The position numbers and the translations under genes are program-made. A stretch of 64,000 nt of DNA from the NCBI RefSeq assembly GCF_002355415.1, contig NZ_AP014936.1, positions 1,550,001 through 1,614,000 on the forward strand. The letters run 5' to 3'. The DNA is from Sulfurifustis variabilis (lineage in GTDB: Bacteria; Pseudomonadota; Gammaproteobacteria; Acidiferrobacterales; Sulfurifustaceae). Positions 1 through 7,551 of the stretch are shown piece after piece (positions within the stretch are counted from its first letter, which is position 1; each line of letters starts with the position of its first letter). The notes beneath the pieces were generated by a model, which ran no database searches, had not been told where the DNA came from, and saw only the letters and a program-made list of their open reading frames with translations.

Positions 1-373
1 TCGTGCACGCCGCCAGCGCCTGGCCCCACGAGAACTCCACCGCCGGACCCGCGCCGACCTGGATCCCGGCGCAACCCTGGCCCGTCGCTTCGCAACCGGC
101 CGGGACGGCCGTGACGACCTTCGCGTCCTTGTCCACGCAGCTCGCGCCGACCCGGACCATTCCGTCGGCGTCGCTGCCGCAGGGGCCGGTGCCGTTCAGC
201 GCGTCGCGCAGCGCCGCGAAGTTGGCGTTGACCTGTGCCGCGCTCGCCGTCTGGCCGTCCTGGAACGTGTGCGGAAGCGTGACGGCGTACACTGCCGCCC
301 CGCCCGCGGCCGCCGTGCCGAGCACGAGGCCGGTGAACCACCCTTTGGAAAACCGTTTCCGGTTGCCGTCCAT
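1..373 (-). CDS. Exported protein with SUMF1/FGE-like domain (partial, 3' end off the window)
   Basis: The protein starts at the ATG read leftward from 373, with a GGAGG ribosome site at 379-383, and runs off the left edge; 124 residues are visible. An N-terminal membrane/signal segment (about residues 12-32, GLVLGTAAAGGAAVYAVTLP) is followed by the motif FQDGQTASAAQVNANFAAL. This is the 'ASA-VNANF' segment often found just after the signal in exported or fibre-like bacterial proteins. Next comes a GMVRVGASCVD segment and WGQALAACT. The latter matches the region before 'GKRLLTNAEWQ' in proteins of the formylglycine-generating sulfatase (SUMF1/PvdO) superfamily. Its function is not known. The catalytic part would lie outside the window, so the family call is an inference from the N-terminal layout. 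The plus-strand reading frame over the same bases looks like a shadow. Confidence 0.65.
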   Translation of the reverse strand, partial: MDGNRKRFSKGWFTGLVLGTAAAGGAAVYAVTLPHTFQDGQTASAAQVNANFAALRDALNGTGPCGSDADGMVRVGASCVDKDAKVVTAVPAGCEATGQGCAGIQVGAGPAVEFSWGQALAACT

Positions 374-424
374 GTGAACCTCCATTGTCTATTGGTATGC
401 GATGAATCCGGTTCTTTCGGCGGA

Positions 425-586
425 TCAGCTGTCCCAGCTGCACCCGCCCCAGTTCGAGCTGCCCCAGACGCAGGTGCTCGTTGCATTCGAATTATTGCCG
501 CCACCGCCGCCACCGCCGCAGCCGGCGAGGAGCGTGAAGAGGGGAAGGAACCAGAACCAACGTGGGATCGTCGAGCGGGATTTCAT
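425..586 (-). CDS. Small poly-glycine lipoprotein
   Basis: This is a 53-residue protein. The start was moved to the ATG at 586 because an AAGGAGG ribosome site lies just upstream (596-602) and because this gives a proper lipoprotein signal: basic residues at 3-9, a hydrophobic stretch rich in W, F and L, and the lipobox LLAGC with the lipidated cysteine at residue 23. The mature part is only 31 residues. It begins with seven glycines, then an Asn/Ser patch, then a short WGSSNWGGCSW tail with two further cysteines that could pair. It lies 51 bp upstream of the neighbouring exported protein on the same strand and may be co-transcribed with it. I do not recognise a family and assign no function. 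Confidence 0.6.
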   Translation of the reverse strand: MKSRSTIPRWFWFLPLFTLLAGCGGGGGGGNNSNATSTCVWGSSNWGGCSWDS

Positions 587-910
587 TGTTGTTACGCCTC
601 CTTCTGTCGCGCCATGGTTATTATCGAACGCGTCCGCTTCCACGCGCGTCGCGACGGCCCGTCTTCCCTGACAGGAGGTGCGCTTCGTGGCAACCGTAAA
701 GCGCCTGTTGTGACGTGCTCGTGCGGAAACCGTTTATCGTTCGAATTGAGCGACGACGCTAAGCCCGAACCGCGATGCGCGCAATTAGCGTTTCACCTGA
801 GAGATAACCTCGATCCGGCCGGAGGATCGCGCAGTAGACATTGAGGCTGCGCGGTGTCCGAACCGCGCCACTGCGTTATGCTCCCCGCAACAGGGAAGGA
901 GGGAGCGAGG
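587..910. other. Intergenic region between divergent genes
   Basis: These 324 bp separate the minus-strand lipoprotein from the plus-strand polysaccharide locus. They must hold promoters for both directions, but I see no convincing -35/-10 pair. A short inverted repeat GCGGT/ACCGC lies at 851-855 and 862-866, and an AAGGAGGG ribosome site for the next gene at 896-903. No gene-like frame was found. Confidence 0.5.
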
Positions 911-1606
911 ATGCGTAGACGGATGCGGGCCGCATTGCGGCGAGTGGCGACGCGCGTCATTCGGCCGCTGTACGAGTATGCGGAGCACCTCGCGGAGGCG
1001 GATCTGCCGGCCTTCGCCAACCACCCGCGCAATCTGCAGATCGAGCGGCCCCGGCGACTCTACGACACCGACCGCGTCTGGATCGGCGACGACGTGAGCA
1101 TCGGCCCCGGCTCGCTGATCGTGCCCCAGACGATCTATCCCACTCCCGTCATGCGGGATCCCGCGAGAGAGCACGAGGTCCAGACGTTCGATCCCCGGAT
1201 CGCGATCGGCCACCGCGTCACCGCGACGGGCGGCCTCACCATCGCCGCCATGCAGGAGGTCGTCATCGAGGACGACGTGATGCTCGCGTCGAACGTGATG
1301 ATCTGCGACGGGCTGCACGGCTACGCGCATGCCAACGAGCCCTACAAGTACCAGCCGATGTTTCGCATCGCGCCGGTCCGCATCGGTCGCGGGAGCTGGC
1401 TCGGCCAGAACGTGGTGGTGCTGCCGGGGGTCACGATCGGCGAGCTGGCGATCATCGGCGCGAACAGCGTGGTGTCGCACGACGTGCCCGCGCGCGCGAT
1501 CGCCGTCGGACAGCCGGCGCGGGTGATCAAGCGCTGGGATGCCGCCACGCAGCGATGGGTCCCGGCCCACGCCCGGCGGGCGGGTGCCGTGGGGAGCCGG
1601 GGGTAG
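911..1606 (+). CDS. Hexapeptide-repeat acyltransferase (WbbJ/maltose acetyltransferase-like)
   Basis: This 231-residue protein is a left-handed beta-helix O-acyltransferase. From about residue 55 it shows the hexapeptide pattern: IGDDVSIGPGSLI, then VVIEDDVMLASNVMI, then IGRGSWLGQNVVVLPGVTIGELAIIGANSVVSHDVPARAIAVGQPARVI, which ends with the usual closing loop. The middle segment DGLHGY supplies the histidine expected to act as catalytic base. The ATG at 911 is preferred over an upstream in-frame ATG at 854 because AAGGAGGG lies 8-15 bp before it. It is the first gene of the long plus-strand polysaccharide locus. The next gene begins 7 bp after its stop. It most likely adds an acetyl group to a sugar of the polymer; the exact acceptor is unknown. 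Confidence 0.8.
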   Translation: MRRRMRAALRRVATRVIRPLYEYAEHLAEADLPAFANHPRNLQIERPRRLYDTDRVWIGDDVSIGPGSLIVPQTIYPTPVMRDPAREHEVQTFDPRIAIGHRVTATGGLTIAAMQEVVIEDDVMLASNVMICDGLHGYAHANEPYKYQPMFRIAPVRIGRGSWLGQNVVVLPGVTIGELAIIGANSVVSHDVPARAIAVGQPARVIKRWDAATQRWVPAHARRAGAVGSRG

Positions 1607-1613
1607 GGCGGTC

Positions 1614-2897
1614 GTGCGTCTGGCTTACCTGGTAAACGCATTTCCCATTCTGTCCGAGACGTTCGTGCGCGAACAGATCTTCGGGATGATGGAGCGCGGC
1701 CATCACGTCGAGATCTACGCGCTCGACGTCGGCGGTGACACGGCTCGCGTGGTCGACGAGCGCATCGGCCGCTGGCAGGAGGACGCGCGCGTGTACCACC
1801 TGCGGGCACCGGCAGGCTGGCTGGCCCGCGCCGGAGGCGCATGGCGGGCAGCGAGGGGAGCCGACGCGGCATGCGTGCGAGGGTCGCTCGACGTCGCGCG
1901 CTTCGGACGGGACGCGCTCGGCCTCGGGCTGCTGTATCGATCGGCGGCGCTGGCCCGCCGCGGGCGGCAACGCTACGACGTGATCCACGCGCAATTCGGC
2001 CCGCTCGGTCATATCGCCGTGCGCCTGCGTCAGCTCGGCCTGTGGGAAGGCGCGATCGTGACGTCGTTTCGCGGCTACGACGCGACCCAGCTTCTGCGCC
2101 GACGGCCAAACCGGTACCGGGAAGTCTTTCGCGAGGGCGAGCTCGCGCTCCCGGTGAGTGGCGCGTTGCAGCGAGCGCTCATCGCGCACGGCGCCGATCC
2201 GTCGCGCGTGGAGGTCCACCACTCGGGGATCGACTGCGCATCGTTTCCCTGTCGCGAGCGCACGCGACGCGCGGACGAGCCGCTGCGGGTGCTCTCCGTC
2301 GCGCGACTCGTCCCGAAGAAGGGGATCGACGACGCCGTCCGGGCCGTCGCGCGCCTGGCGGAGGACGGCGTCGACGTGCGCTACGAGGTGATCGGGAGCG
2401 GCGGGGAACGGCCGCGCATCGAGGAGCTGATCGATCGCCTGGCCCTGCGCGATCGCATCACGCTCCTCGGCGAACGGTCGCACCCGGAGGTGAGAGCCCG
2501 CCTCGAAGACGCTCATGTGCTGCTCGCGCCCAGCGTGACCGCGAAAGACGGCGACCAGGAGGGCATTCCGAACGTGCTGAAGGAGGCCATGGCGAGCGGC
2601 ATGCCGGTGGTGGCCACTCGCCACGGCGGCATTCCGGAGCTCGTGGAGGACGGGGTTTCCGGTTACCTGGTGGCGGAGCGGGACGTCGCCTCGCTGGCCG
2701 ACCGGCTCGCTTTCCTCGCGCGACACCCGGAGCGGTGGGGCGAGATGGGGCGGTCCGGCCGCGCGAAGGTCGAAGCCGTGTTCGACCGGCGTCGGCTGAA
2801 CGAGGAGCTCGAAAACCTCTATCGCCTCGCCCGTGAGCGCCATGCGCGACGGGGCGTCGCGGCGAGCGCCGGCGCCCCGGCCAGCGCGACGCCCTGA
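1614..2897 (+). CDS. Family 4 glycosyltransferase (WcaL/colanic-acid type)
   Basis: This 427-residue retaining glycosyltransferase has the GT-B fold. The N-terminus VRLAYLVNAFPILSETFVREQI is the acceptor-domain signature seen in WcaL-like enzymes. The sugar-nucleotide domain carries LSVARLVPKKGIDDAVRAV (about 230-248). It also has the E-x7-E type segment EGIPNVLKEAMASGMPVVATRHGGIPELVEDGVSGYLV (about 318-355), which binds the nucleotide sugar. The GTG at 1614 gives a homologous-looking N-terminus and lies 7 bp after the acyltransferase stop. Frames reaching further upstream overlap that gene and look spurious. It probably transfers one sugar of the repeat unit on the cytoplasmic face of the membrane; donor and acceptor cannot be told from sequence. 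Confidence 0.85.
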   Translation: MRLAYLVNAFPILSETFVREQIFGMMERGHHVEIYALDVGGDTARVVDERIGRWQEDARVYHLRAPAGWLARAGGAWRAARGADAACVRGSLDVARFGRDALGLGLLYRSAALARRGRQRYDVIHAQFGPLGHIAVRLRQLGLWEGAIVTSFRGYDATQLLRRRPNRYREVFREGELALPVSGALQRALIAHGADPSRVEVHHSGIDCASFPCRERTRRADEPLRVLSVARLVPKKGIDDAVRAVARLAEDGVDVRYEVIGSGGERPRIEELIDRLALRDRITLLGERSHPEVRARLEDAHVLLAPSVTAKDGDQEGIPNVLKEAMASGMPVVATRHGGIPELVEDGVSGYLVAERDVASLADRLAFLARHPERWGEMGRSGRAKVEAVFDRRRLNEELENLYRLARERHARRGVAASAGAPASATP

Positions 2898-2950
2898 CAA
2901 CGAGCGCCTGCCCTGTCGGGAACGCAAGGACGCATCGAAGGAACGGCATC

Positions 2951-4777
2951 ATGTGCGGCATCGCGGCAATCGTCGGCAGGGAACTGACCCCTGCGCACCC
3001 CGGAATCGAGGCCATGGTGGCGGCGCTCGCGCATCGCGGGCCCGATGCCGACGGCATCGCGCGCCTGGACGGCTGCCACCTGGGCCATGCGCGGTTGAGC
3101 ATCCTCGACCTGGCCGGCGGCGCGCAGCCGATGACCTACGCAGGCCGCTACTGGATCACGTTCAACGGCGAAATCTACAACCATGCCGAGCTGCGCGACG
3201 AGCTGATTCGTCTCGGGCATCGCTTCGCGACGCGCTCGGACACGGAGGTGATCCTCGCCGCCTACGCGCAATGGGGCGAGGCGTGCCTCGACCGGTTGCG
3301 CGGCATGTGGGCGTTCGCGATATGGGACGCACGGGAGCGCGCGCTCTTTGCGTCGCGCGACCTCTTCGGCGAGAAGCCCCTGTACTACGGGCAGACGCCG
3401 GAGGGAACGCTGCTGTTCGCGTCGGAGATCAAATCGCTTCTGGCGTCCGGGGCGCTGACGCCGCGGCTCGACCGGTCGGCGGTGGACGCGTTCCTCGCCC
3501 TCGGCTACGTGCCGCCTCACCGCACGATCTACACCGAGATCCGGACGCTCCCGCCGGGCCACTGGATGACCTGGCGGGACGGGCGCGCGCGGGTGGTGCG
3601 CTACTGGCGGCCGGGCCTCGCGCCGGAGCCGATGGATATCGGCGAAGCGGCCGAGGCGCTGCGCGCGCGCGTCGATGTCGCGGTGCGGCGGCAGATGACC
3701 GCGGACGTGCCCGTCGGCGCGTTCCTCAGCGGCGGGCACGACTCGAGCACGATCGTGGCGCTCATGGGCCAGCATTCGACGAGGCCGGTGCAGACGTTCT
3801 CCGTCGGCTTCGGCCGATGGATCGACGAGCGGCCCTACGCGCGCGCCGTCGCCAAGCAGTACGGGACGGAGCATCACGAGGTCGATCTCGGCGCGCCGGA
3901 CGTCGGCGCGTTGCTCGAGCGAATGGCAAGGGTGTACGACGAGCCGTTCATGGACGCGTCGCACATCCCGACGTTTCTCATCGCCGAGTTCGCCCGCCGG
4001 CGCGTCAAGGTCGTGCTCACCGGCGACGGTGCGGACGAGCTTTTCGGCGGGTACGCATGGTACCCCCTGATCGCGGCCGCGGCGGCCGTGCCCGGCTCGC
4101 TCCTCGCGTGGCTCGTGTTGCGCTCGGCGAGCCGAATGATCGGCGACCGCGTCGCCGCGCTCGTGCTGTATTCGCGGGCGCTCGGTCTCGCGGCCCGTAC
4201 GGCGGACACGTGGCAGCGATACGTGCGCTACCGCCTGGTCTTCGGCGACGCGGAGCGCCGTGCGCTGTGGGCCGGCGAAGCGCCGGCCACGGAGGACTGG
4301 CTGCCGCGAGCCTATTACCGCCAGGACGGCCGCAACCTCGGTTTCGATGCGGCGCTCTACTTCGACCTCGCGGCCTTCCTCCCGGGAGACATCCTGGTCA
4401 AGGTCGATCGCGCGGCGATGGCGCACGGCCTCGAGACGCGCGCGCCGTTTCTCGACCGCGACGTCGTCGAGCTCGCGCTCCGTCTGCCGGCGGCGCTCAA
4501 GGTGAGCGGCCGGAAGACCAAGATCGCGTTCAAGCGCGCGTTCGCGGATCTCTGGCCGCCCGCGCTCGCCGCGCGCGGCAAGCAGGGATTCGCCGGACCG
4601 CACGAACGCTGGCTCGAACGACCCGACGTGGCCGCATTGGAGCGGCGGGTGTGCAGGCCGGACTCGGCGCTCTCGCGGCTCCTGCCGGGCATTGCGGTCG
4701 ACGCCGGACGGACTTCCCAGCAACGGTGGAACCTCCTGACGCTGGGGCTGTGGCTGGAGAGCCGTGCGCGCGCATGA
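2951..4777 (+). CDS. asnB: Asparagine-synthetase-type amidotransferase, copy 1
   Basis: This 608-residue protein is a full-length class II glutamine-dependent amidotransferase. The N-terminal glutaminase domain begins MCGIAAIVG, with Cys2 as nucleophile, and carries HRGPDADG, FNGEIYNHAELR and the FASEIKSLL stretch. The synthetase domain has the PP-loop at about residue 258. It reads SGGHDSS, where most family members have SGGLDSS, and is followed by LTGDGADELFGGY and VKVDRAAMAHGLETRAPFLD. Free asparagine synthesis is possible. Enzymes of this kind also recur in polysaccharide loci, where they are thought to amidate sugar acids or a carrier-bound intermediate. The presence of three complete copies in this locus favours such a role (inference). 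Confidence 0.85.
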   Translation: MCGIAAIVGRELTPAHPGIEAMVAALAHRGPDADGIARLDGCHLGHARLSILDLAGGAQPMTYAGRYWITFNGEIYNHAELRDELIRLGHRFATRSDTEVILAAYAQWGEACLDRLRGMWAFAIWDARERALFASRDLFGEKPLYYGQTPEGTLLFASEIKSLLASGALTPRLDRSAVDAFLALGYVPPHRTIYTEIRTLPPGHWMTWRDGRARVVRYWRPGLAPEPMDIGEAAEALRARVDVAVRRQMTADVPVGAFLSGGHDSSTIVALMGQHSTRPVQTFSVGFGRWIDERPYARAVAKQYGTEHHEVDLGAPDVGALLERMARVYDEPFMDASHIPTFLIAEFARRRVKVVLTGDGADELFGGYAWYPLIAAAAAVPGSLLAWLVLRSASRMIGDRVAALVLYSRALGLAARTADTWQRYVRYRLVFGDAERRALWAGEAPATEDWLPRAYYRQDGRNLGFDAALYFDLAAFLPGDILVKVDRAAMAHGLETRAPFLDRDVVELALRLPAALKVSGRKTKIAFKRAFADLWPPALAARGKQGFAGPHERWLERPDVAALERRVCRPDSALSRLLPGIAVDAGRTSQQRWNLLTLGLWLESRARA

Positions 4778-4939
4778 CAACGCGCGAGGAGCGTCCGCAA
4801 TCGCGTCGAAGCGGTCGCCGAACGCAAGGGCTTCGCTACTCAGTAGTTTCGGCAATACCGGGTGCGGCGGGGCGGGGGCATACTCCGGAGACCCGGCGGG
4901 AAAGCCGGGGGCCGGCGAGAACAACAGTCAATCGGCAGA
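4778..4939 (+). other. Leader region with two inverted repeats
   Basis: These 162 bp lie between two asnB-like genes in an otherwise tightly packed run. They contain a short palindrome CTACT-c-AGTAG near 4834-4844. A GC-rich stem-loop lies near 4891-4910 (CCCGGC, loop GGGAAA, GCCGGG), about 30 bp before the next start codon. There is no T-run after the stem, so it does not look like a simple intrinsic terminator. It could be a processing or translation-control hairpin. I did not recognise a riboswitch class. Confidence 0.35.
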
Positions 4940-6490
4940 ATGATGACGCACGCCATAGACCGGGAAGTCAGGCACGAAGTCCCGTTCGGAGACTCCGCTT
5001 CCACGCTGTTTGCGGGTCAATTCCTGCTGGGGCCGGAGCTGCCGCAGTCGCTCCCCTCGTGGGAGCGATACGCGCTCGGCGACGGTCTCGCGCTGACCGT
5101 GCACCCGCAGCTTCCCGTGCATACCGTGTCGCAAGGCGACCGGTCGCTGACGCTCGTGGGCTTCGCGCTGGATCCCGACCTGCCGACCGCGGACGATACC
5201 GACATCCTCCTGCATCTGCTCGAGCGCTACGCCTCCATCGACAGCCTGATTGCCGCGACCGCGCAGCTGGGCGGGCGCTGGGTCCTGATCGCGCAGGCGG
5301 GGGACGCGCGGCACCTGTTTCACGACGCGCTGGGTCTGCGGCAGGCGTTCTACACCGATCCTCGCGTCACGACGGGGCTCTGGGTCATGTCGCAACCCGG
5401 GCTCGCGCTCGAGGTGCTCAATCTCACGCCGGCCCGCGAGGCGCTCGAGTTCATCGACTCGTTCGAGTTCCGCTCCTTCGCGGAGTACCGCTGGCCCGCG
5501 GCGGCGTCGCCGCTGCAGGAGCTGCGGCGACTCCAGCCGAACCACGTGCTCGACCTGCACTCGGGCAAAGTCAGGCGATTCTGGCCGACGGTTCCGATGC
5601 GACGCCCCCCGATCGCCTGCGCCATCGCTAACGTCACGCGGCTCCTGACCGGCCTGGTCAAGGCGGCCGCGCACCGTTACGACCTCGCCCTCGCGCTGAC
5701 CGCCGGCATCGACAGCCGGGTGGTGCTGGCGGCGAGCCGGGAGGTCAGCCATCGCATCAGTTACGTGACGGTGCGTCAGGCCCGCATGGCGGACGACCAT
5801 CCGGACGTGGTGGTGCCCGCCCGGTTGTTGAACCGCCTGGGGCTGCCCGGGGAGATCGTCCGCGCCCGCGCGAGCATGTCGCCCGTATTCAGCTGGGTGT
5901 ACAAGCGCAGCGTCTTCCTCGCGCACGATCATTACGGCCCGGACGCCGAAGCCATACTGCGCCGCTTCGGGCGGCGGAAAACGGTCATCACGGGAAGCGG
6001 CGCCGAGGTGGCGCGGTGTTCGTTCCGCGACGTGTACGCGTTCGCCCGGTGGCGCCGGCCTTCGGCACGCGACCTCGCGCGACTCCAGCAGATGGGGGAG
6101 CATCCGCTCGCGATCCGGCACTTCGGCGAATGGCTGGAAGACGCGCGCTGCCGCGACTACGTGCCGGTCCTCGATCTCTTCGAGTGGGAGCAGGGACACG
6201 GTAGCTGGCTGGCCTCCACCCAGCTCGAGTTCGACATCGCCTGGCGCGACATCTTCACCCCGTACAACTGCCGGGCCGTGCTCTCGGAACTGCTCGGCGT
6301 CGAGGAGCGACACCGGAGGGCGCCGCGACATACGCTGTTCCGGCGGATCGCGGAGACGATGTGGCCCGATGTCCTCTCGGAGCCCATCAACCCCGGAAAG
6401 CCCAAGGATCACGCGCGTCACCTGTTCGGCGTCTGGCGCAAGCGAATCGGATGGGAGATGCGCGGCCGGCTGGGGGCGCTATGGCACTGA
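4940..6490 (+). CDS. Degenerate asparagine-synthetase-like protein without the glutaminase cysteine
   Basis: This 516-residue protein has the overall layout of AsnB. Its N-terminus (MMTHAIDREV...) lacks the Met-Cys start, so there is no glutaminase nucleophile. The N-terminal domain still shows the fold's tail (LGGRWVLIAQAGDARHLFHDALGLRQAFYTD). The PP-loop is altered at about residue 252 to LTAGIDSR, in place of SGGLDSS. The aspartate and serine that contact ATP are kept, so adenylation of a substrate is possible with ammonia or another nucleophile supplied by a partner. The ATG at 4940 is followed immediately by a second ATG. The gene overlaps the next by 10 bp, which implies translational coupling to the GNAT-like pair. 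The exact substrate is unknown. Confidence 0.7.
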   Translation: MMTHAIDREVRHEVPFGDSASTLFAGQFLLGPELPQSLPSWERYALGDGLALTVHPQLPVHTVSQGDRSLTLVGFALDPDLPTADDTDILLHLLERYASIDSLIAATAQLGGRWVLIAQAGDARHLFHDALGLRQAFYTDPRVTTGLWVMSQPGLALEVLNLTPAREALEFIDSFEFRSFAEYRWPAAASPLQELRRLQPNHVLDLHSGKVRRFWPTVPMRRPPIACAIANVTRLLTGLVKAAAHRYDLALALTAGIDSRVVLAASREVSHRISYVTVRQARMADDHPDVVVPARLLNRLGLPGEIVRARASMSPVFSWVYKRSVFLAHDHYGPDAEAILRRFGRRKTVITGSGAEVARCSFRDVYAFARWRRPSARDLARLQQMGEHPLAIRHFGEWLEDARCRDYVPVLDLFEWEQGHGSWLASTQLEFDIAWRDIFTPYNCRAVLSELLGVEERHRRAPRHTLFRRIAETMWPDVLSEPINPGKPKDHARHLFGVWRKRIGWEMRGRLGALWH

Positions 6491-7551
6491 GCCTGCGGGA
6501 TCTGCGAGCCGCGTGCGCCCGTCGCCGGATCGGCGGCTGGCTGCTCGAGGGCGAGGAGAAGGCGACGGGCCTGCCCCTGTCGATATGCGTCGCCGCGCAG
6601 CTCGAGAGCAAGAATTACCTCGCGGGGCTCGCGTTTCGCCGTCACCGCGAGCGCGCGTTGGGCCTCGCGTGGCGAGGCAAGATGCTGCGGGAGGTCCTGT
6701 CGGCGCGCGCGAATCATATGATCACGGTATTCGACGGCGAGGCCGCACGCCGTCGCCCTGCGTGCTTCGAGGTGCCCAGCTGGGTGTACGGCGAGATCGT
6801 CCTCGAGCAGGCGATGGCGCGCATGCGCGAAAGCCGCAACATCGGTCGGGACCTCGAACGCCTGCGCCGCCAGGGACTGACGTGCGAGTGGACGCGCGAC
6901 GCCGGCGCGCTCGCGGACTTCTACTGGCGGATGTACCTGCCCTACGGGCGGTCGCGGTTCGGGGAAGGTGCGGTGTTGGTGTCCTGGCCCGCCTTCCTGC
7001 AGGCGATACCGCGCGCCGAGCTGATGCTCGTGAAGCGGGACGGGCAGGCGATCGCCGGCGGCGTGCTGGTCCGGGACGGTACGGAGATCATCTCGTGGGT
7101 GCTCGGCGTCAGGGACGGCGATCCGGCGCTCGTCAGGACCGGGGTTCTGAGCGCCCTCTACTGCTTCAAGATTCCCGAGCTCAGGACACGCGGACACGAG
7201 CGCGTCCAGATCGGCTCCACCCGGGCGTTCCTGAGCGACGGCGTACTGCGGTTCAAGCGGAAGTGGGGCGCGCGGTTGATCCGCGCCTCGGCGGAGCACC
7301 TGCAGCTCACGGTGCGACGGCTCACGCCGGGCGCCTGCGCTTTCCTCCAGCACAACCCGTTTATCTACCGGCGCAGCGGCGAGTTGCGGGCCGCGGTATG
7401 GGCGGGCGGCGGTGTCGAGCCCGCCACGCTCTTCAGGGAATACATGCTTCCGGGTCTCGCCGCGATCGATCTCTATGCGCCCGGCAACCCGCTTCCCCTC
7501 ACCACCCAGGCGGTGGCCGGCGACCCCGGCACCCGGACCGAAGACGCATGA
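6481..7551 (+). CDS. GNAT/FemAB-like acyltransferase, tandem copy 1
   Basis: This 356-residue protein is of the FemAB/GNAT-like 'BioF2' type found in exopolysaccharide loci. The C-terminal half carries the acyl-CoA or aminoacyl-tRNA binding-like core: AELMLVKRDGQAIAGGVLV, then a long stretch ending HERVQIGSTRAFLSDGVLRFKRKWGARLI (about residues 235-270). It starts at the ATG at 6481, which overlaps the preceding gene by 10 bp, and overlaps the next gene by 4 bp. The following gene is a clear paralogue: both share FL-DGVLRFKRKWG-RL and LTVRR in the same order. The likely job is N- or O-acylation or aminoacylation of a sugar; the donor is not deducible. Confidence 0.65.
   Translation: MALSLRDLRAACARRRIGGWLLEGEEKATGLPLSICVAAQLESKNYLAGLAFRRHRERALGLAWRGKMLREVLSARANHMITVFDGEAARRRPACFEVPSWVYGEIVLEQAMARMRESRNIGRDLERLRRQGLTCEWTRDAGALADFYWRMYLPYGRSRFGEGAVLVSWPAFLQAIPRAELMLVKRDGQAIAGGVLVRDGTEIISWVLGVRDGDPALVRTGVLSALYCFKIPELRTRGHERVQIGSTRAFLSDGVLRFKRKWGARLIRASAEHLQLTVRRLTPGACAFLQHNPFIYRRSGELRAAVWAGGGVEPATLFREYMLPGLAAIDLYAPGNPLPLTTQAVAGDPGTRTEDA

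Noticed and set aside
4860-4930. Cyclic-di-GMP (GEMM) or other riboswitch before the degenerate asnB-like gene
   Set aside because: The region has a GC-rich hairpin but not the conserved GEMM bases or tetraloop/receptor. I recognised no known class.
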